DNA from: JAXFPC01 sp034180005
GTDB lineage: Bacteria > Bacillota > Negativicutes > Acidaminococcales > Acidaminococcaceae
DNA: 21,328 nucleotides
Reading direction: 5' to 3'
Assembly: GCA_034180005.1 (NCBI GenBank)
Contig: JAXFPC010000047.1
Location: 1-21,328 of the forward strand
The translations under genes and the position numbers were made by a program. The first letter of the stretch is position 1. The number at the start of each line of letters is the position of its first letter. The notes beneath the pieces are model-generated. The model was not told where the DNA came from. It did not search any database and was given only the letters and a program-made list of their open reading frames with translations. Of the stretch, positions 14,130 through 21,328 are shown piece after piece.

Positions 14130-15505
14130 GAAATCCTATGCCGGAACAACCGGCTGCAGTAAGAAATAAAAATTTTAAAGAGGTTGCCTTGGGTTATACG
14201 AAGGAAATGGCAGTTGACGAAGCGCAACGTTGTTTAAATTGTCCGAAACCACGCTGTGTGGAAGGCTGCCCCGTAAATGTAGAGATACCCGCCTTTATCA
14301 AAGCGGTTGCTCAGGAAGATTTTGCTTCCGCAATTAAAATTTTGAAGAATAAAAACAGTCTTCCGGCCGTTTGCGGTAGAGTATGTCCTCAAGAAAGTCA
14401 GTGTGAAAGTAAATGTGTGTTGGGTATCAAAGGTGAATCCGTTGCCATAGGCAGATTGGAGCGTTTTGTTGCCGATATGGCAAGACAGGAGCACACAGAT
14501 GAACCGGACACGACGAACATTGTTCACAACGGTAAAAAAGTGGCTGTTATAGGCAGCGGTCCATCCGGCTTGACGTGTGCAGGAGATTTGGCCAAGTTGG
14601 GTTACGAAGTCACTCTTTACGAAGCTTTACACGCCGCCGGCGGCGTCTTGATGTACGGCATTCCTGAATTTCGTCTGCCGAAAGAAATAGTGCAGCATGA
14701 AATAAGCGCTTTGAAAAAACTGGGTGTCAAAATAGTTGTCAACGCTGTTATCGGACGTATTTATACAATTGAAGAACTTATGCGGGAAGAAGGTTTCAGC
14801 GCTGTTTATCTGGGAACGGGCGCAGGCTTGCCGTATTTTATGAATATTGAGGGTGAAAATCTCAATGGCGTTTATTCGGCAAACGAGTTTTTGACCAGAA
14901 TAAATCTGATGAAAGCTTATCAATTTCCTAAAGTGGCTACTCCGGTCTACGCAGGAAAAAGAGCTGCAGTCGTAGGAGCGGGCAATGTGGCGATGGATGC
15001 AGCCAGAACAGCTAAAAGGCTTGGCGCCGAAAATGTCTACATAGTCTATCGCAGAGGCGAAGAGGAAATGCCTGCCAGAAAAGAAGAGATAGGGCATGCA
15101 AAAGAAGAAGGAATAGAGTTGTGTCTTTTAAATAATCCTGTAGCTGTTTTAGGCGATGATAAAGGATGGGTAAAAGGTTTGAAATGCGTACAAATGCAGT
15201 TAGGTGAACCTGACGATAGCGGACGCCGTAGCCCCGTACCTATAGAGGGCAGCGAATACGTTCTGGATGTGGATATGGTAGTCATGGCTATAGGGCAGGG
15301 ACCAAATCCATTGCTTAAGCAGACAACGCCTGAACTGGAAGTGAATAAGCGCGGTAATATTGTGGTTGATGAAAACGGTGCAACATCCATCGAGGGAGTT
15401 TTTGCCGGCGGTGATATCGTTACCGGCGCAGCCACAGTTATCAGTGCTATGGGGGCTGGTAAAAGAGCAGCTCTTTCTATTCACGAATATTTAAGTACAA
15501 AGTAG
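14114..15505 (+). CDS. nfnB: NADH-dependent reduced ferredoxin:NADP+ oxidoreductase, beta subunit
   Basis: Large subunit (463 residues from the chosen start), homologous to the small subunit of glutamate synthase (GltD). The N-terminal part holds two [4Fe-4S] sites: RCLNCPKPRCVEGCPVNVEI and VCGRVCPQESQCESKCV. The bifurcating FAD site follows (VIGSGPSGLTCAGDLAKLGY, EALHAAGGVLMYGIPEFRLP), then an NADPH site (VVGAGNVAMDAARTAKRLGA, YRRGEEEMPAR) and the closing FAD motif GVFAGGDIVTGAATVISAMG. I chose ATG 14114 because GGAGG at 14100-14104 sits 9 bases upstream; an in-frame GTG lies at 14108 and further ATGs at 14126 and 14138. The gene order NfnA-NfnB with overlap is typical. A terminator follows. 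Confidence 0.93.
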   Translation: MRGGMRNPMPEQPAAVRNKNFKEVALGYTKEMAVDEAQRCLNCPKPRCVEGCPVNVEIPAFIKAVAQEDFASAIKILKNKNSLPAVCGRVCPQESQCESKCVLGIKGESVAIGRLERFVADMARQEHTDEPDTTNIVHNGKKVAVIGSGPSGLTCAGDLAKLGYEVTLYEALHAAGGVLMYGIPEFRLPKEIVQHEISALKKLGVKIVVNAVIGRIYTIEELMREEGFSAVYLGTGAGLPYFMNIEGENLNGVYSANEFLTRINLMKAYQFPKVATPVYAGKRAAVVGAGNVAMDAARTAKRLGAENVYIVYRRGEEEMPARKEEIGHAKEEGIELCLLNNPVAVLGDDKGWVKGLKCVQMQLGEPDDSGRRSPVPIEGSEYVLDVDMVVMAIGQGPNPLLKQTTPELEVNKRGNIVVDENGATSIEGVFAGGDIVTGAATVISAMGAGKRAALSIHEYLSTK

Positions 15506-15538
15506 GTCAAGTCCTTCTATTGCTTGATAAATTTTATA

Positions 15539-15569
15539 GAGCGGTTTTACAAAGCCGCTCCATTTTTTC
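15539..15569 (+). terminator. Rho-independent terminator after nfnB
   Basis: GAGCGG (15539-15544) pairs with CCGCTC (15555-15560), extended inside by TTT/AAA with one bulged G, and is followed by CATTTTTTCATT. It lies about 35 bases after the nfnB stop. Only about 23 bases then remain before pduL, so pduL either has a promoter overlapping this hairpin or relies on read-through. Confidence 0.85.
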
Positions 15570-15592
15570 ATTAATAAAGAGGGAGCACAGAT

Positions 15593-16171
15593 ATGGATAA
15601 AAAAATTTTTTTTCTTGAGCTTGGCGTTTCTGCGAGACATGCTCATTTGACAAGAGAGCATATGGATATCTTATTCGGCGAGGGAAGTGTTCTGCATGAG
15701 AAAAAACCAATCGGACAGCCCGGACAATACGCGTCAGAAGAACAAATAACTTTAGTCGGACCTAAAGGAGAATTATCGCTCAGAATAATAGGGCCTTTAC
15801 GTCCATATACTCAAATTGAATTGTCCATCACGGACGCACGCAAGGCAGGCCTTACTCCGCCCATACGCGACAGCGGCGATATCAAGGGTTCCGCCGCCGG
15901 CAAATTGATAGGTCCGCGGGGAGAACTTTATTTGGAGGAGGGAATTATCATCGCCGCAAGGCATGTTCACCTCTATCCGGAAACTGCGGCTAAGCACGGA
16001 TTAAAAGATGGGGATAAGGTAAGTATTAAAACACGAGGTGAAAGAGAGCTTATTTTCAATAATGTGCTTGTGCGTGCCGGGGAAAAACATGCTGATGAAG
16101 TGCATATCGATACTGATGAGGCCAACGCGTGCAATTTAAGTAACGGTGTTGAAGTAGAGATACTTTTTTAA
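15593..16171 (+). CDS. pduL: PduL-type phosphate acyltransferase (phosphotransacylase)
   Basis: Interconverts acyl-CoA (acetyl- or propanoyl-CoA) and acyl phosphate. The protein has 192 residues and two similar beta-barrel halves. Zinc-binding His motifs are SARHAHL (H16, H18) and AARHVHL (H124, H126), with the conserved PIGQPGQYASEEQI, GPLRPYTQIELS and PPIRDSGDIKGSAA blocks. The first His motif lies only 12 residues from the N-terminus, so there is no encapsulation peptide. Together with the absence of shell genes this makes it a housekeeping cytosolic enzyme replacing Pta, not a microcompartment member. GAGGGAG lies about 9 bases upstream of ATG 15593. No acetate kinase gene is adjacent. 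Confidence 0.93.
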   Translation: MDKKIFFLELGVSARHAHLTREHMDILFGEGSVLHEKKPIGQPGQYASEEQITLVGPKGELSLRIIGPLRPYTQIELSITDARKAGLTPPIRDSGDIKGSAAGKLIGPRGELYLEEGIIIAARHVHLYPETAAKHGLKDGDKVSIKTRGERELIFNNVLVRAGEKHADEVHIDTDEANACNLSNGVEVEILF

Positions 16172-16203
16172 AAAAAACCGTGTAATTCAAAGAGAGGTGT
16201 AAA

Positions 16204-17577
16204 ATGAGGAAATTTCTCGCGTCAGCTGCTGCATTGAGTATAATCGGCAATTACGGATATGCTTTTGAAAACGATTATGCAGGGTTTACTCTCAAAGATT
16301 ATGAAAATTCCCATGTATTCCAAACGAAAAATGCTTATGGCTATATCATCAATGAAGATTTATCGCTTAGAAAGTTGGCCGATAAAAAAATTCTGAGCAG
16401 CCATTTAATCGTTTATTATGAACCTCAGGAATTTGAAGAAATTACAAAGGAAAAATTTTCTACGCAATATTTCGATGAACAGTATGAAAAGCTCGCTTTG
16501 CTGGAAAGATCCGGACTCAATATTACTATGTTTGATATCGGTATTCTTAAATTTTTAGAGCATGATTCAGATACCAAGAATATGCTTTTTTTGAAAAAGC
16601 TTTTGAAAAATCCTGAGGATGGAGCTTCTCTTGAGAGTAAAATCAACATCGGTAAGCATGGGAAATACAAAACGGTAACCACATCATACAGATATAGAAA
16701 GCATAATGATCTTAATGCTTTGGATATCACGATGTTATCCTTCAACAACAAGCTTTTCCTGCTTCACTCTTTTTATACTGAACAAGATTTTTTTGCCTCA
16801 GAAGATGATACTGATACAAGTATTCTTAACAGAAATTCTCATAAAATAAGTAATGTTGATGCACAGGATATAGACCATGAAACGCGCAACAAAATAGATG
16901 AAGCACATAATAACTTTGTGAAGACATTGAAGCAAATAAAGCCTACAGCAGAGAAACAACAGTTATATTTTTATGATAAGAATCTGAAAAAGAACATTCA
17001 GCTTCCGCAAGATTGGTTTTACACACAGCTGAAAATAAATGAAAAGGAAGCTTCTGGTCATGTTACGCTGGCTGCCAACATAGCTAAAGCATGGCAGGAA
17101 CCTTATGTAACACGAGCTTATGAACTGTACAGTAAAGACAATAAGAATAATAGACTGCACACTGAAATGAAAAATGCCGACAAAATAGACAGCCATGCAA
17201 AATTTGTATTGGATGTATTGGACAGTGCAGTGTTGATCGTCTCATTTAAATCTGATGAAGCAGCAAGTGTTTTAGATGAAGCACTTGTTAAAAAGAGCCG
17301 TACGGAGCTGCTGCTGAAAGAAGCTATGGAGAACATGAAAAACAGCGACAGTGAAAGATTTTCACTGAAAAACTATGATTTGTCTGTGAATGCTTCTGAA
17401 AAAAAATTCATTCTAAAAGTAAACTCACAAATCAGTTTCTATAAAAACTATGATTATGATTTAAAGTCAAATTTCTTCATCAACGACAAATACGGATCAA
17501 TATTCATGTATATGAACAGAAAGAATGGCGAAATCGATCCGGCGATAAACAAACTCTTAACGGAATACAATTTCTAA
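16204..17577 (+). CDS. Secreted protein of unknown function
   Basis: I do not recognise this 457-residue protein. It starts with a clear Sec signal peptide: RK, the hydrophobic core FLASAAALSIIG, and a likely cleavage after GYA near residue 20. There is no lipobox cysteine and no later membrane helix, so the product is probably periplasmic or released. The mature part is rich in Lys, Asn, Asp and aromatic residues and looks like two or three alpha/beta domains; a linker-like acidic stretch (EDDTDTS) lies near residue 200. A region around IQLPQDWFYTQLKINE resembles the start of a second globular unit. No catalytic motif is visible. AGAGAGG (about 16191-16197) gives a good ribosome binding site. 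Base composition is more AT-rich than its neighbours, which may mean faster evolution or transfer. It ends in its own terminator. Confidence 0.85.
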   Translation: MRKFLASAAALSIIGNYGYAFENDYAGFTLKDYENSHVFQTKNAYGYIINEDLSLRKLADKKILSSHLIVYYEPQEFEEITKEKFSTQYFDEQYEKLALLERSGLNITMFDIGILKFLEHDSDTKNMLFLKKLLKNPEDGASLESKINIGKHGKYKTVTTSYRYRKHNDLNALDITMLSFNNKLFLLHSFYTEQDFFASEDDTDTSILNRNSHKISNVDAQDIDHETRNKIDEAHNNFVKTLKQIKPTAEKQQLYFYDKNLKKNIQLPQDWFYTQLKINEKEASGHVTLAANIAKAWQEPYVTRAYELYSKDNKNNRLHTEMKNADKIDSHAKFVLDVLDSAVLIVSFKSDEAASVLDEALVKKSRTELLLKEAMENMKNSDSERFSLKNYDLSVNASEKKFILKVNSQISFYKNYDYDLKSNFFINDKYGSIFMYMNRKNGEIDPAINKLLTEYNF

Positions 17578-17588
17578 ATTTTAGGAGC

Positions 17589-17621
17589 AAGGCGATCGTA
17601 AAGATCGCCTTAAATTTTTTC
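17589..17621 (+). terminator. Rho-independent terminator after the secreted-protein gene
   Basis: AAGGCGATC (17589-17597) pairs perfectly with GATCGCCTT (17603-17611), loop GTAAA, then AAATTTTTT. It begins twelve bases after the stop codon. Confidence 0.92.
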
Positions 17622-17840
17622 TGACAATTTTATCGTGTATATTATGTATGGGGATGATTATATTATAATAGCTTTATCGTAGCATTAAATTTTACATAAT
17701 ATATATTATCGGACATAAAAGTGGAGTGAAAATTATATACAATGAAAGATCGTTTTATTGTTGTGAACTTAATTTACATCGCTGATCTTTTAGGTTCAAT
17801 AATAAAAATATAATCATATGCTCCAAATATGTACTCTTGT
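17622..17840. other. AT-rich intergenic region upstream of lexA
   Basis: About 220 bases with no convincing gene. It contains a perfect 14-base palindrome, ATAATATATATTAT (17696-17709), two copies of TTTATCGT, and AAAGATC/GATCTTT arms about 30 bases apart. A 23-codon reading frame from an ATG inside it (MKDRFIVVNLIYIAD...) has its GGAG about 14 bases upstream, too far to be persuasive. The stretch may hold regulatory sites for lexA or a small RNA, but nothing is proven by sequence. Confidence 0.4.
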
Positions 17841-17869
17841 TTGACGAAACTTTTTTTACATGATATAAT
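17841..17869 (+). promoter_or_regulatory. lexA promoter
   Basis: TTGACG (17841-17846) and TATAAT (17864-17869) are separated by exactly 17 bases, and TG at 17861-17862 also gives an extended -10. Transcription should start near 17876. The inverted repeat GTTT-GACG-AAAC (17839-17850) overlaps the -35 box and is a candidate operator for LexA self-repression. Confidence 0.8.
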
Positions 17870-17912
17870 TATTGAAATTAAAGCAAACATAGGATTGGGG
17901 GAATTTTCTATC

Positions 17913-18578
17913 ATGGGTCGGAGAAAAAATTTGCCGGCTGACTTTGACGGCACGTATACTGAGGATATGCTATCAGAACGTCAGCGCCATATACTAAAAT
18001 TTGTTCGTGATTTTATAAATCATAAAGGTTACCCTCCGGCTGTTCGCGAAATCGGTTCCGCTGTAGGTCTTTCTTCCAGTGCCAGTGTTCATAATCATTT
18101 GCGTAGACTTCAGGAATTGGGATTTATTCAACGCGACGCTGCCAAGCCTCGTGCTCTTGAGTTGATGTCTGAATCTGATGCATGGCGGAATAAATTATTG
18201 GTTCCTGTTCCTCTTGTTGGTCGGGTTACAGCGGGTATTCCTATACTAGCTGTCGAAAATGTTGAAGAGACCTACCCTATTCCAAGAGATCTTATCGGTT
18301 GCGATGAAGATGTATTCATGTTGTCAGTTTCCGGTGACAGCATGATAAACGCAGGTATTTTAGATCATGATTATATTATTGCCAGAAAGCAAAATTTTGC
18401 CAACAACGGGGATATTGTTGTAGCATTGATTGATGATGAAGAAACTACGGTTAAACGTTATTTCAGAGAGCTTCGAAGCGTCAGACTGCAACCTGAAAAC
18501 GACAGCTACAGTCCTATTGTCGGTACAGATAATATTAAAGTTTTGGGTAAAGTTATTTCAGTATTTAGAATGTTATAA
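17913..18578 (+). CDS. lexA: LexA repressor (SOS regulator, self-cleaving)
   Basis: Transcriptional repressor of the DNA damage response. RecA filaments trigger its self-cleavage. From ATG 17913 it has 221 residues, near the usual 200-220. The N-terminal winged HTH reads LSERQRHILKFV, YPPAVREIGSAVGLSSSASV and LRRLQELGFI. The cleavage site is A107-G108 in RVTAGIPILA. The catalytic dyad is S143 (GDSM) and K181 (TVKR), 38 residues apart as expected. I chose ATG 17913 because GGGGGA (17897-17902) lies 10 bases upstream; the in-frame ATG at 17829 precedes the promoter and cannot be the start. It is a single-gene unit facing a convergent peptidase gene. Confidence 0.96.
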   Translation: MGRRKNLPADFDGTYTEDMLSERQRHILKFVRDFINHKGYPPAVREIGSAVGLSSSASVHNHLRRLQELGFIQRDAAKPRALELMSESDAWRNKLLVPVPLVGRVTAGIPILAVENVEETYPIPRDLIGCDEDVFMLSVSGDSMINAGILDHDYIIARKQNFANNGDIVVALIDDEETTVKRYFRELRSVRLQPENDSYSPIVGTDNIKVLGKVISVFRML

Positions 18579-18606
18579 TGATGTTATAAAGATTTGCTTT
18601 GATGTC

Positions 18607-18643
18607 AAAAAGATATTAACATTACTGTTGTTGGTATCTTTTT
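18607..18643 (+). terminator. Weak A/T-rich hairpin downstream of lexA
   Basis: AAAAAGATA (18607-18615) pairs with TATCTTTTT (18635-18643), with an inner AACA/TGTT pair. The T-run is in the right arm. It may act as a first lexA terminator, but the stem has one G-C pair per nine, so it is uncertain. Confidence 0.4.
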
Positions 18644-18680
18644 CGAAAACTCATTGGAAATTTATTTTATCAATCATACA

Positions 18681-18714
18681 AAAATACCGCTGATGAAATC
18701 ATCAGCGGTATTTT
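18681..18714. terminator. Bidirectional terminator between lexA and the M16 peptidase
   Basis: AAAATACCGCTGATG (18681-18695) and CATCAGCGGTATTTT (18700-18714) form a perfect 15-base-pair stem with loop AAAT. T-runs follow on both strands, so it should end both convergent transcripts. The peptidase stop codon is five bases away. Confidence 0.92.
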
Positions 18715-18719
18715 ATATT

Positions 18720-21328
18720 TTATATGTTAATTACTTTATTGAACAGTTCCGGATGTTTATCAATAGCTGACTTGCTTCCTACTACGCATCTAAAATCGTC
18801 TTCAAGTGTTCGCTCAATAATTTCTGCCAAAGAGTTGAGATCATTTTCTTTAACATCAAGTATTTCATTCCTGATTTGCTGATAGTATTCATGCGGTTTA
18901 CGATTTAATTTTCGGATAATGGCCTTATCCAGACGCATGGAATTTGTCAGAGGAATGTCAAGCGTGCTTATCGTGCCGATAACGTACTTATCTAGTTCAC
19001 GTGCATCAAATTTTTTATTTGCTAACCATTCAGCAAGATTATTGTATGACTCCAACGTTTTTGTGAGATGAGGATCTCTGTACGATGCCAGCACCATCAT
19101 TCCGTCAGGTGTAAATGCAGCTGTAGCTCCGTAGGCTCCGCCTTGAATGCGTATATTGTTCCACAGATATTCATACTTTAATACCGTTTCCAGGACTTTC
19201 ATAGCACCGGTATATTTGTATCCGTGCTTGGCAAAATTCCCTCCTGCGGCAACATATTGTACTTTACCTGAAGTGGCTATTGCTTCATTTACTACTGTAA
19301 GAGGAACAATATCCGGTATCTGGCTGCAAGAAACAGATGTGAGCGTATCTATGAAGGCAAGGCACTCACTGCGCACTGTTGTGCTGTCCTCTCTACTGCA
19401 GGAATATGCCAGCAAACAGTTTGCTTTGTTGAAAAAGAAGGACATAAGGTTCTGTAATTCTTGTAAAACAGATGCGCCCTTATTGTCGAAATTTGCTAAA
19501 AGTTCAGTCAGGAATTTATAATAGCTGTATTGTTCCTGTTCATTTACTCTGGCAGAGGCAGAAGTGTAGCTATTCAGACGGGCAATAGCTACACTCTGAC
19601 CTTTGTTGAAAAATTCGTTATCCCAGGAAGTTTTAAGCTCGGCAACCAGCTCTTTTAATCTCGTTGCATCAGCGAACATTGTTTCATGGGCGATACTCCT
19701 TAATATTTTAAAAAGCTTCGCCAAATTTTCCTGCATAACTTTGGTTTTCAAAATAAAAAATATTTTGTACTTATCCGTATCATTATTTTCCGGGATTGCC
19801 TTGAAATCAAATGATATTCCGCCCGTATACATATATGTTTCCGTTGCAAGTTCGTCGTATTTGTAACTTGCGGTGTCCAGCTTCCCTAACACGTCAACCA
19901 AAAGGTTTGCAAGTGGCAGCAGCTTACTGTTCATATCGGTAACATCGAAATAATATCTTATGTATGCAATTTTATTCGTGGGTGCTTCTACAAAAAGAAC
20001 CGTACTATCTTTGAAAGCAATTTCTTCCGTATCTATTACTTCCGCTTCACGCTTGATGTCGCCGCGCCTAAGCAATGGTATAGAAGCCAGTGCATCAGGG
20101 CTGTCCGGCAGAGATTGAAGTCTATGGAGTTCACAACATTCACGGATATGAGAAGCAAGCTCCTCCTCACCCATTCCAGCTTTTACGGCTGCCATCTTCG
20201 CTTTAAAACGAGCGGTATCTACAGACTCTTTGCCCTGTTCAGGAATTAAACTTACCAAAGCTTTATGCGTATTATCCATAAGAAAGTTTTCAATCAGATG
20301 TTCATAATAGCGCGTGGAAATGTTTCTGCGCAATTCGGCTAAATGTTTGTTGAAATGCAAGCAGTCCAACGGATTATTTTCGTAAATCCACACATCCATC
20401 ACGCCCAGGCCCCAGATCAAACCTTTTGGATACGAACCGAAATCCGCTTCTCTGATCTTAAATTCAATGGCGTTGATAGCGGCTTCAAGCATGTTTTTAT
20501 CCAAACCGTTAACTGTAAGCTCTTGTAAAGTTTTATAAACAATGTTTACGAATTTATCTTTATACTCCGGTTCACTGCCGGAAGCAGTTATCGAAAAAAC
20601 CGGTTGCAGCAAACTTGTTTCTAAACTACTGTAGATATTTTGAGCAATACCTGCTTGTAGCAGAGCCTTCTTCAAAGGCGCACCTTCGCTTTCCAGAAGT
20701 GCACTTTGCAAAATACGCAACGCCAACATTGTCTTGGTATCGGTATTTTTGCCTGTAACTATAGAGAGTTCGTGATATGTTTTACCCTCCATAGATGCAT
20801 CCTGATCAACAGCATAATAAGCTTCTTTTTCGGCTGTGCGTTCAAGGATATTTTGTATCTTGACGGAAGAATCTACGGTTCCTGTTTTAGTAAATGCGCT
20901 TAGGTATTCTTTATCAAGATACTCCAGCGTATCTTCGATATCCATATCTCCATAAATGTAAATGTAGGAATTTTCAGGAACGTAGAATTTTTTGTGAAAA
21001 GCTTCAAAATCTTTTTGGCTCAGCGAAGGAATTTCATCAGGATATCCTCCTGAATCAAAACGATATGATGTATCCGGAAAAAGCTTTTGCATGCTTTGCC
21101 GTTCTATTTCAGCCTCCGGAGATGAATAAACACCCTTCATTTCGTTGTACACAACGCCGTTATATGTTAATTCTTCGGCAGGATTTTCTATATTGTAATG
21201 CCAGCCCTCTTGCAGCAGGGTATATTTATTTTCATAGATACGCGGATAAAATACGGCATCTAAATAAACGTCCATAAGATTACGAAAATCTTTGGAATTA
21301 CGACTGGCAACAGGATAAACAGTTTTAT
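18720..21328 (-). CDS. M16C-family zinc metallopeptidase (PreP/Cym1-like), 5'-truncated by window edge
   Basis: A large insulinase-superfamily peptidase. Homologues such as PreP degrade short unfolded peptides inside a closed chamber made of two homologous halves. The frame stays open to the right edge: upstream of the first in-window Met (21275) it reads K-T-V-Y-P-V-A-S-R-N-S-K-D-F-R-N-L, typical PreP sequence, so the start and about 110 residues with the HxxEH zinc motif lie outside. The third zinc-ligand region is present as YNEMKGVYSSPEAEIERQ. The second half contains the usual C-terminal arm (GGAYGATAAFTPDGMMVLAS and SYRDPHLTKTLESYNNLAEWL). No signal peptide can be judged. About 868 residues are visible; full PreP proteins are near 970. 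It is convergent with lexA and shares its terminator. Confidence 0.93.
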   Translation of the reverse strand, partial: KTVYPVASRNSKDFRNLMDVYLDAVFYPRIYENKYTLLQEGWHYNIENPAEELTYNGVVYNEMKGVYSSPEAEIERQSMQKLFPDTSYRFDSGGYPDEIPSLSQKDFEAFHKKFYVPENSYIYIYGDMDIEDTLEYLDKEYLSAFTKTGTVDSSVKIQNILERTAEKEAYYAVDQDASMEGKTYHELSIVTGKNTDTKTMLALRILQSALLESEGAPLKKALLQAGIAQNIYSSLETSLLQPVFSITASGSEPEYKDKFVNIVYKTLQELTVNGLDKNMLEAAINAIEFKIREADFGSYPKGLIWGLGVMDVWIYENNPLDCLHFNKHLAELRRNISTRYYEHLIENFLMDNTHKALVSLIPEQGKESVDTARFKAKMAAVKAGMGEEELASHIRECCELHRLQSLPDSPDALASIPLLRRGDIKREAEVIDTEEIAFKDSTVLFVEAPTNKIAYIRYYFDVTDMNSKLLPLANLLVDVLGKLDTASYKYDELATETYMYTGGISFDFKAIPENNDTDKYKIFFILKTKVMQENLAKLFKILRSIAHETMFADATRLKELVAELKTSWDNEFFNKGQSVAIARLNSYTSASARVNEQEQYSYYKFLTELLANFDNKGASVLQELQNLMSFFFNKANCLLAYSCSREDSTTVRSECLAFIDTLTSVSCSQIPDIVPLTVVNEAIATSGKVQYVAAGGNFAKHGYKYTGAMKVLETVLKYEYLWNNIRIQGGAYGATAAFTPDGMMVLASYRDPHLTKTLESYNNLAEWLANKKFDARELDKYVIGTISTLDIPLTNSMRLDKAIIRKLNRKPHEYYQQIRNEILDVKENDLNSLAEIIERTLEDDFRCVVGSKSAIDKHPELFNKVINI

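Noticed and set aside
15593..16171. PduL as evidence for a bacterial microcompartment locus
   Set aside because: No shell proteins, no signature enzyme and no encapsulation peptide are present around it.
17589..17611. Repeat or attachment site suggested by the palindrome after the secreted-protein gene
   Set aside because: The 9-base stem with small loop followed by AAATTTTTT is a standard intrinsic terminator; no second copy or integrase is present.
17829..17912. N-terminal extension of LexA from ATG 17829
   Set aside because: The extension would cover the lexA promoter itself (TTGACG/TATAAT at 17841-17869), has no ribosome binding site and does not match the LexA N-terminus; ATG 17913 has a GGGGGA site.
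18894..21277. Several plus-strand open frames of 60-127 codons opposite the M16 peptidase
   Set aside because: The minus-strand frame has clear PreP-like motifs throughout; the plus-strand frames lack ribosome binding sites and recognisable sequence.

Overview
The window looks like a piece of chromosome from an anaerobic, probably diderm Firmicute of the Negativicutes type (an Acidaminococcaceae/Phascolarctobacterium-like source is my best guess). The reasons are moderate GC, strong GGAGG-type ribosome binding sites, short gaps and many ATGA overlaps, a phosphatidylserine decarboxylase/synthase pair, an electron-bifurcating NfnAB pair and a PduL-type phosphotransacylase. The taxonomic call is inference. 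I see no mobile element, CRISPR array, tRNA or rRNA; this is ordinary chromosome with one notable metabolic operon.

Layout. (1) Bases 1-4550 (+): the 3' part of prfC (release factor 3), a DcuS/CitA-like sensor kinase, its DcuR/CitB-like response regulator, and a WecG/TagA-family glycosyltransferase. All four are joined by overlaps or zero gaps. (2) 4575-5978 (+): a promoter partly nested inside a terminator hairpin, then psd and pssA for phosphatidylethanolamine synthesis. (3) 6050-7342 (+): a membrane GT2 glycosyltransferase, preceded by a dyad-symmetric site and followed by a strong terminator. (4) 7414-13235 (+): an operon of HAD phosphatase, MTA/MTI phosphorylase (MtnP), methylthioribose-1-P isomerase (MtnA), an archaeal-type S-adenosyl/S-inosylhomocysteine hydrolase, a class II aldolase and the MTA/SAH deaminase MtaD. 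(5) 13287-15505 (+): nfnA and nfnB. (6) 15593-17577 (+): pduL and a secreted protein of unknown function. (7) 17913-18578 (+): lexA with a near-consensus promoter. (8) 18720-21328 (-): an M16C (PreP-like) metallopeptidase, cut by the window edge and convergent with lexA over a shared terminator.

How the genes work together. The central operon reads as a by-product salvage route for S-adenosylmethionine. MtaD would deaminate methylthioadenosine, SAH and perhaps 5'-deoxyadenosine to inosyl forms. The phosphorylase and the hydrolase, which both carry non-classical residues in the base pocket, would split these. MtnA and the class II aldolase would then convert methylthioribose-1-P (or 5-deoxyribose-1-P) to dihydroxyacetone phosphate plus an aldehyde. 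None of the oxygen-dependent methionine salvage genes (mtnK, mtnW, mtnX, mtnC, mtnD) is present, so the layout fits an anaerobic 'DHAP shunt' run through deaminated intermediates. This is the most interesting feature of the window.
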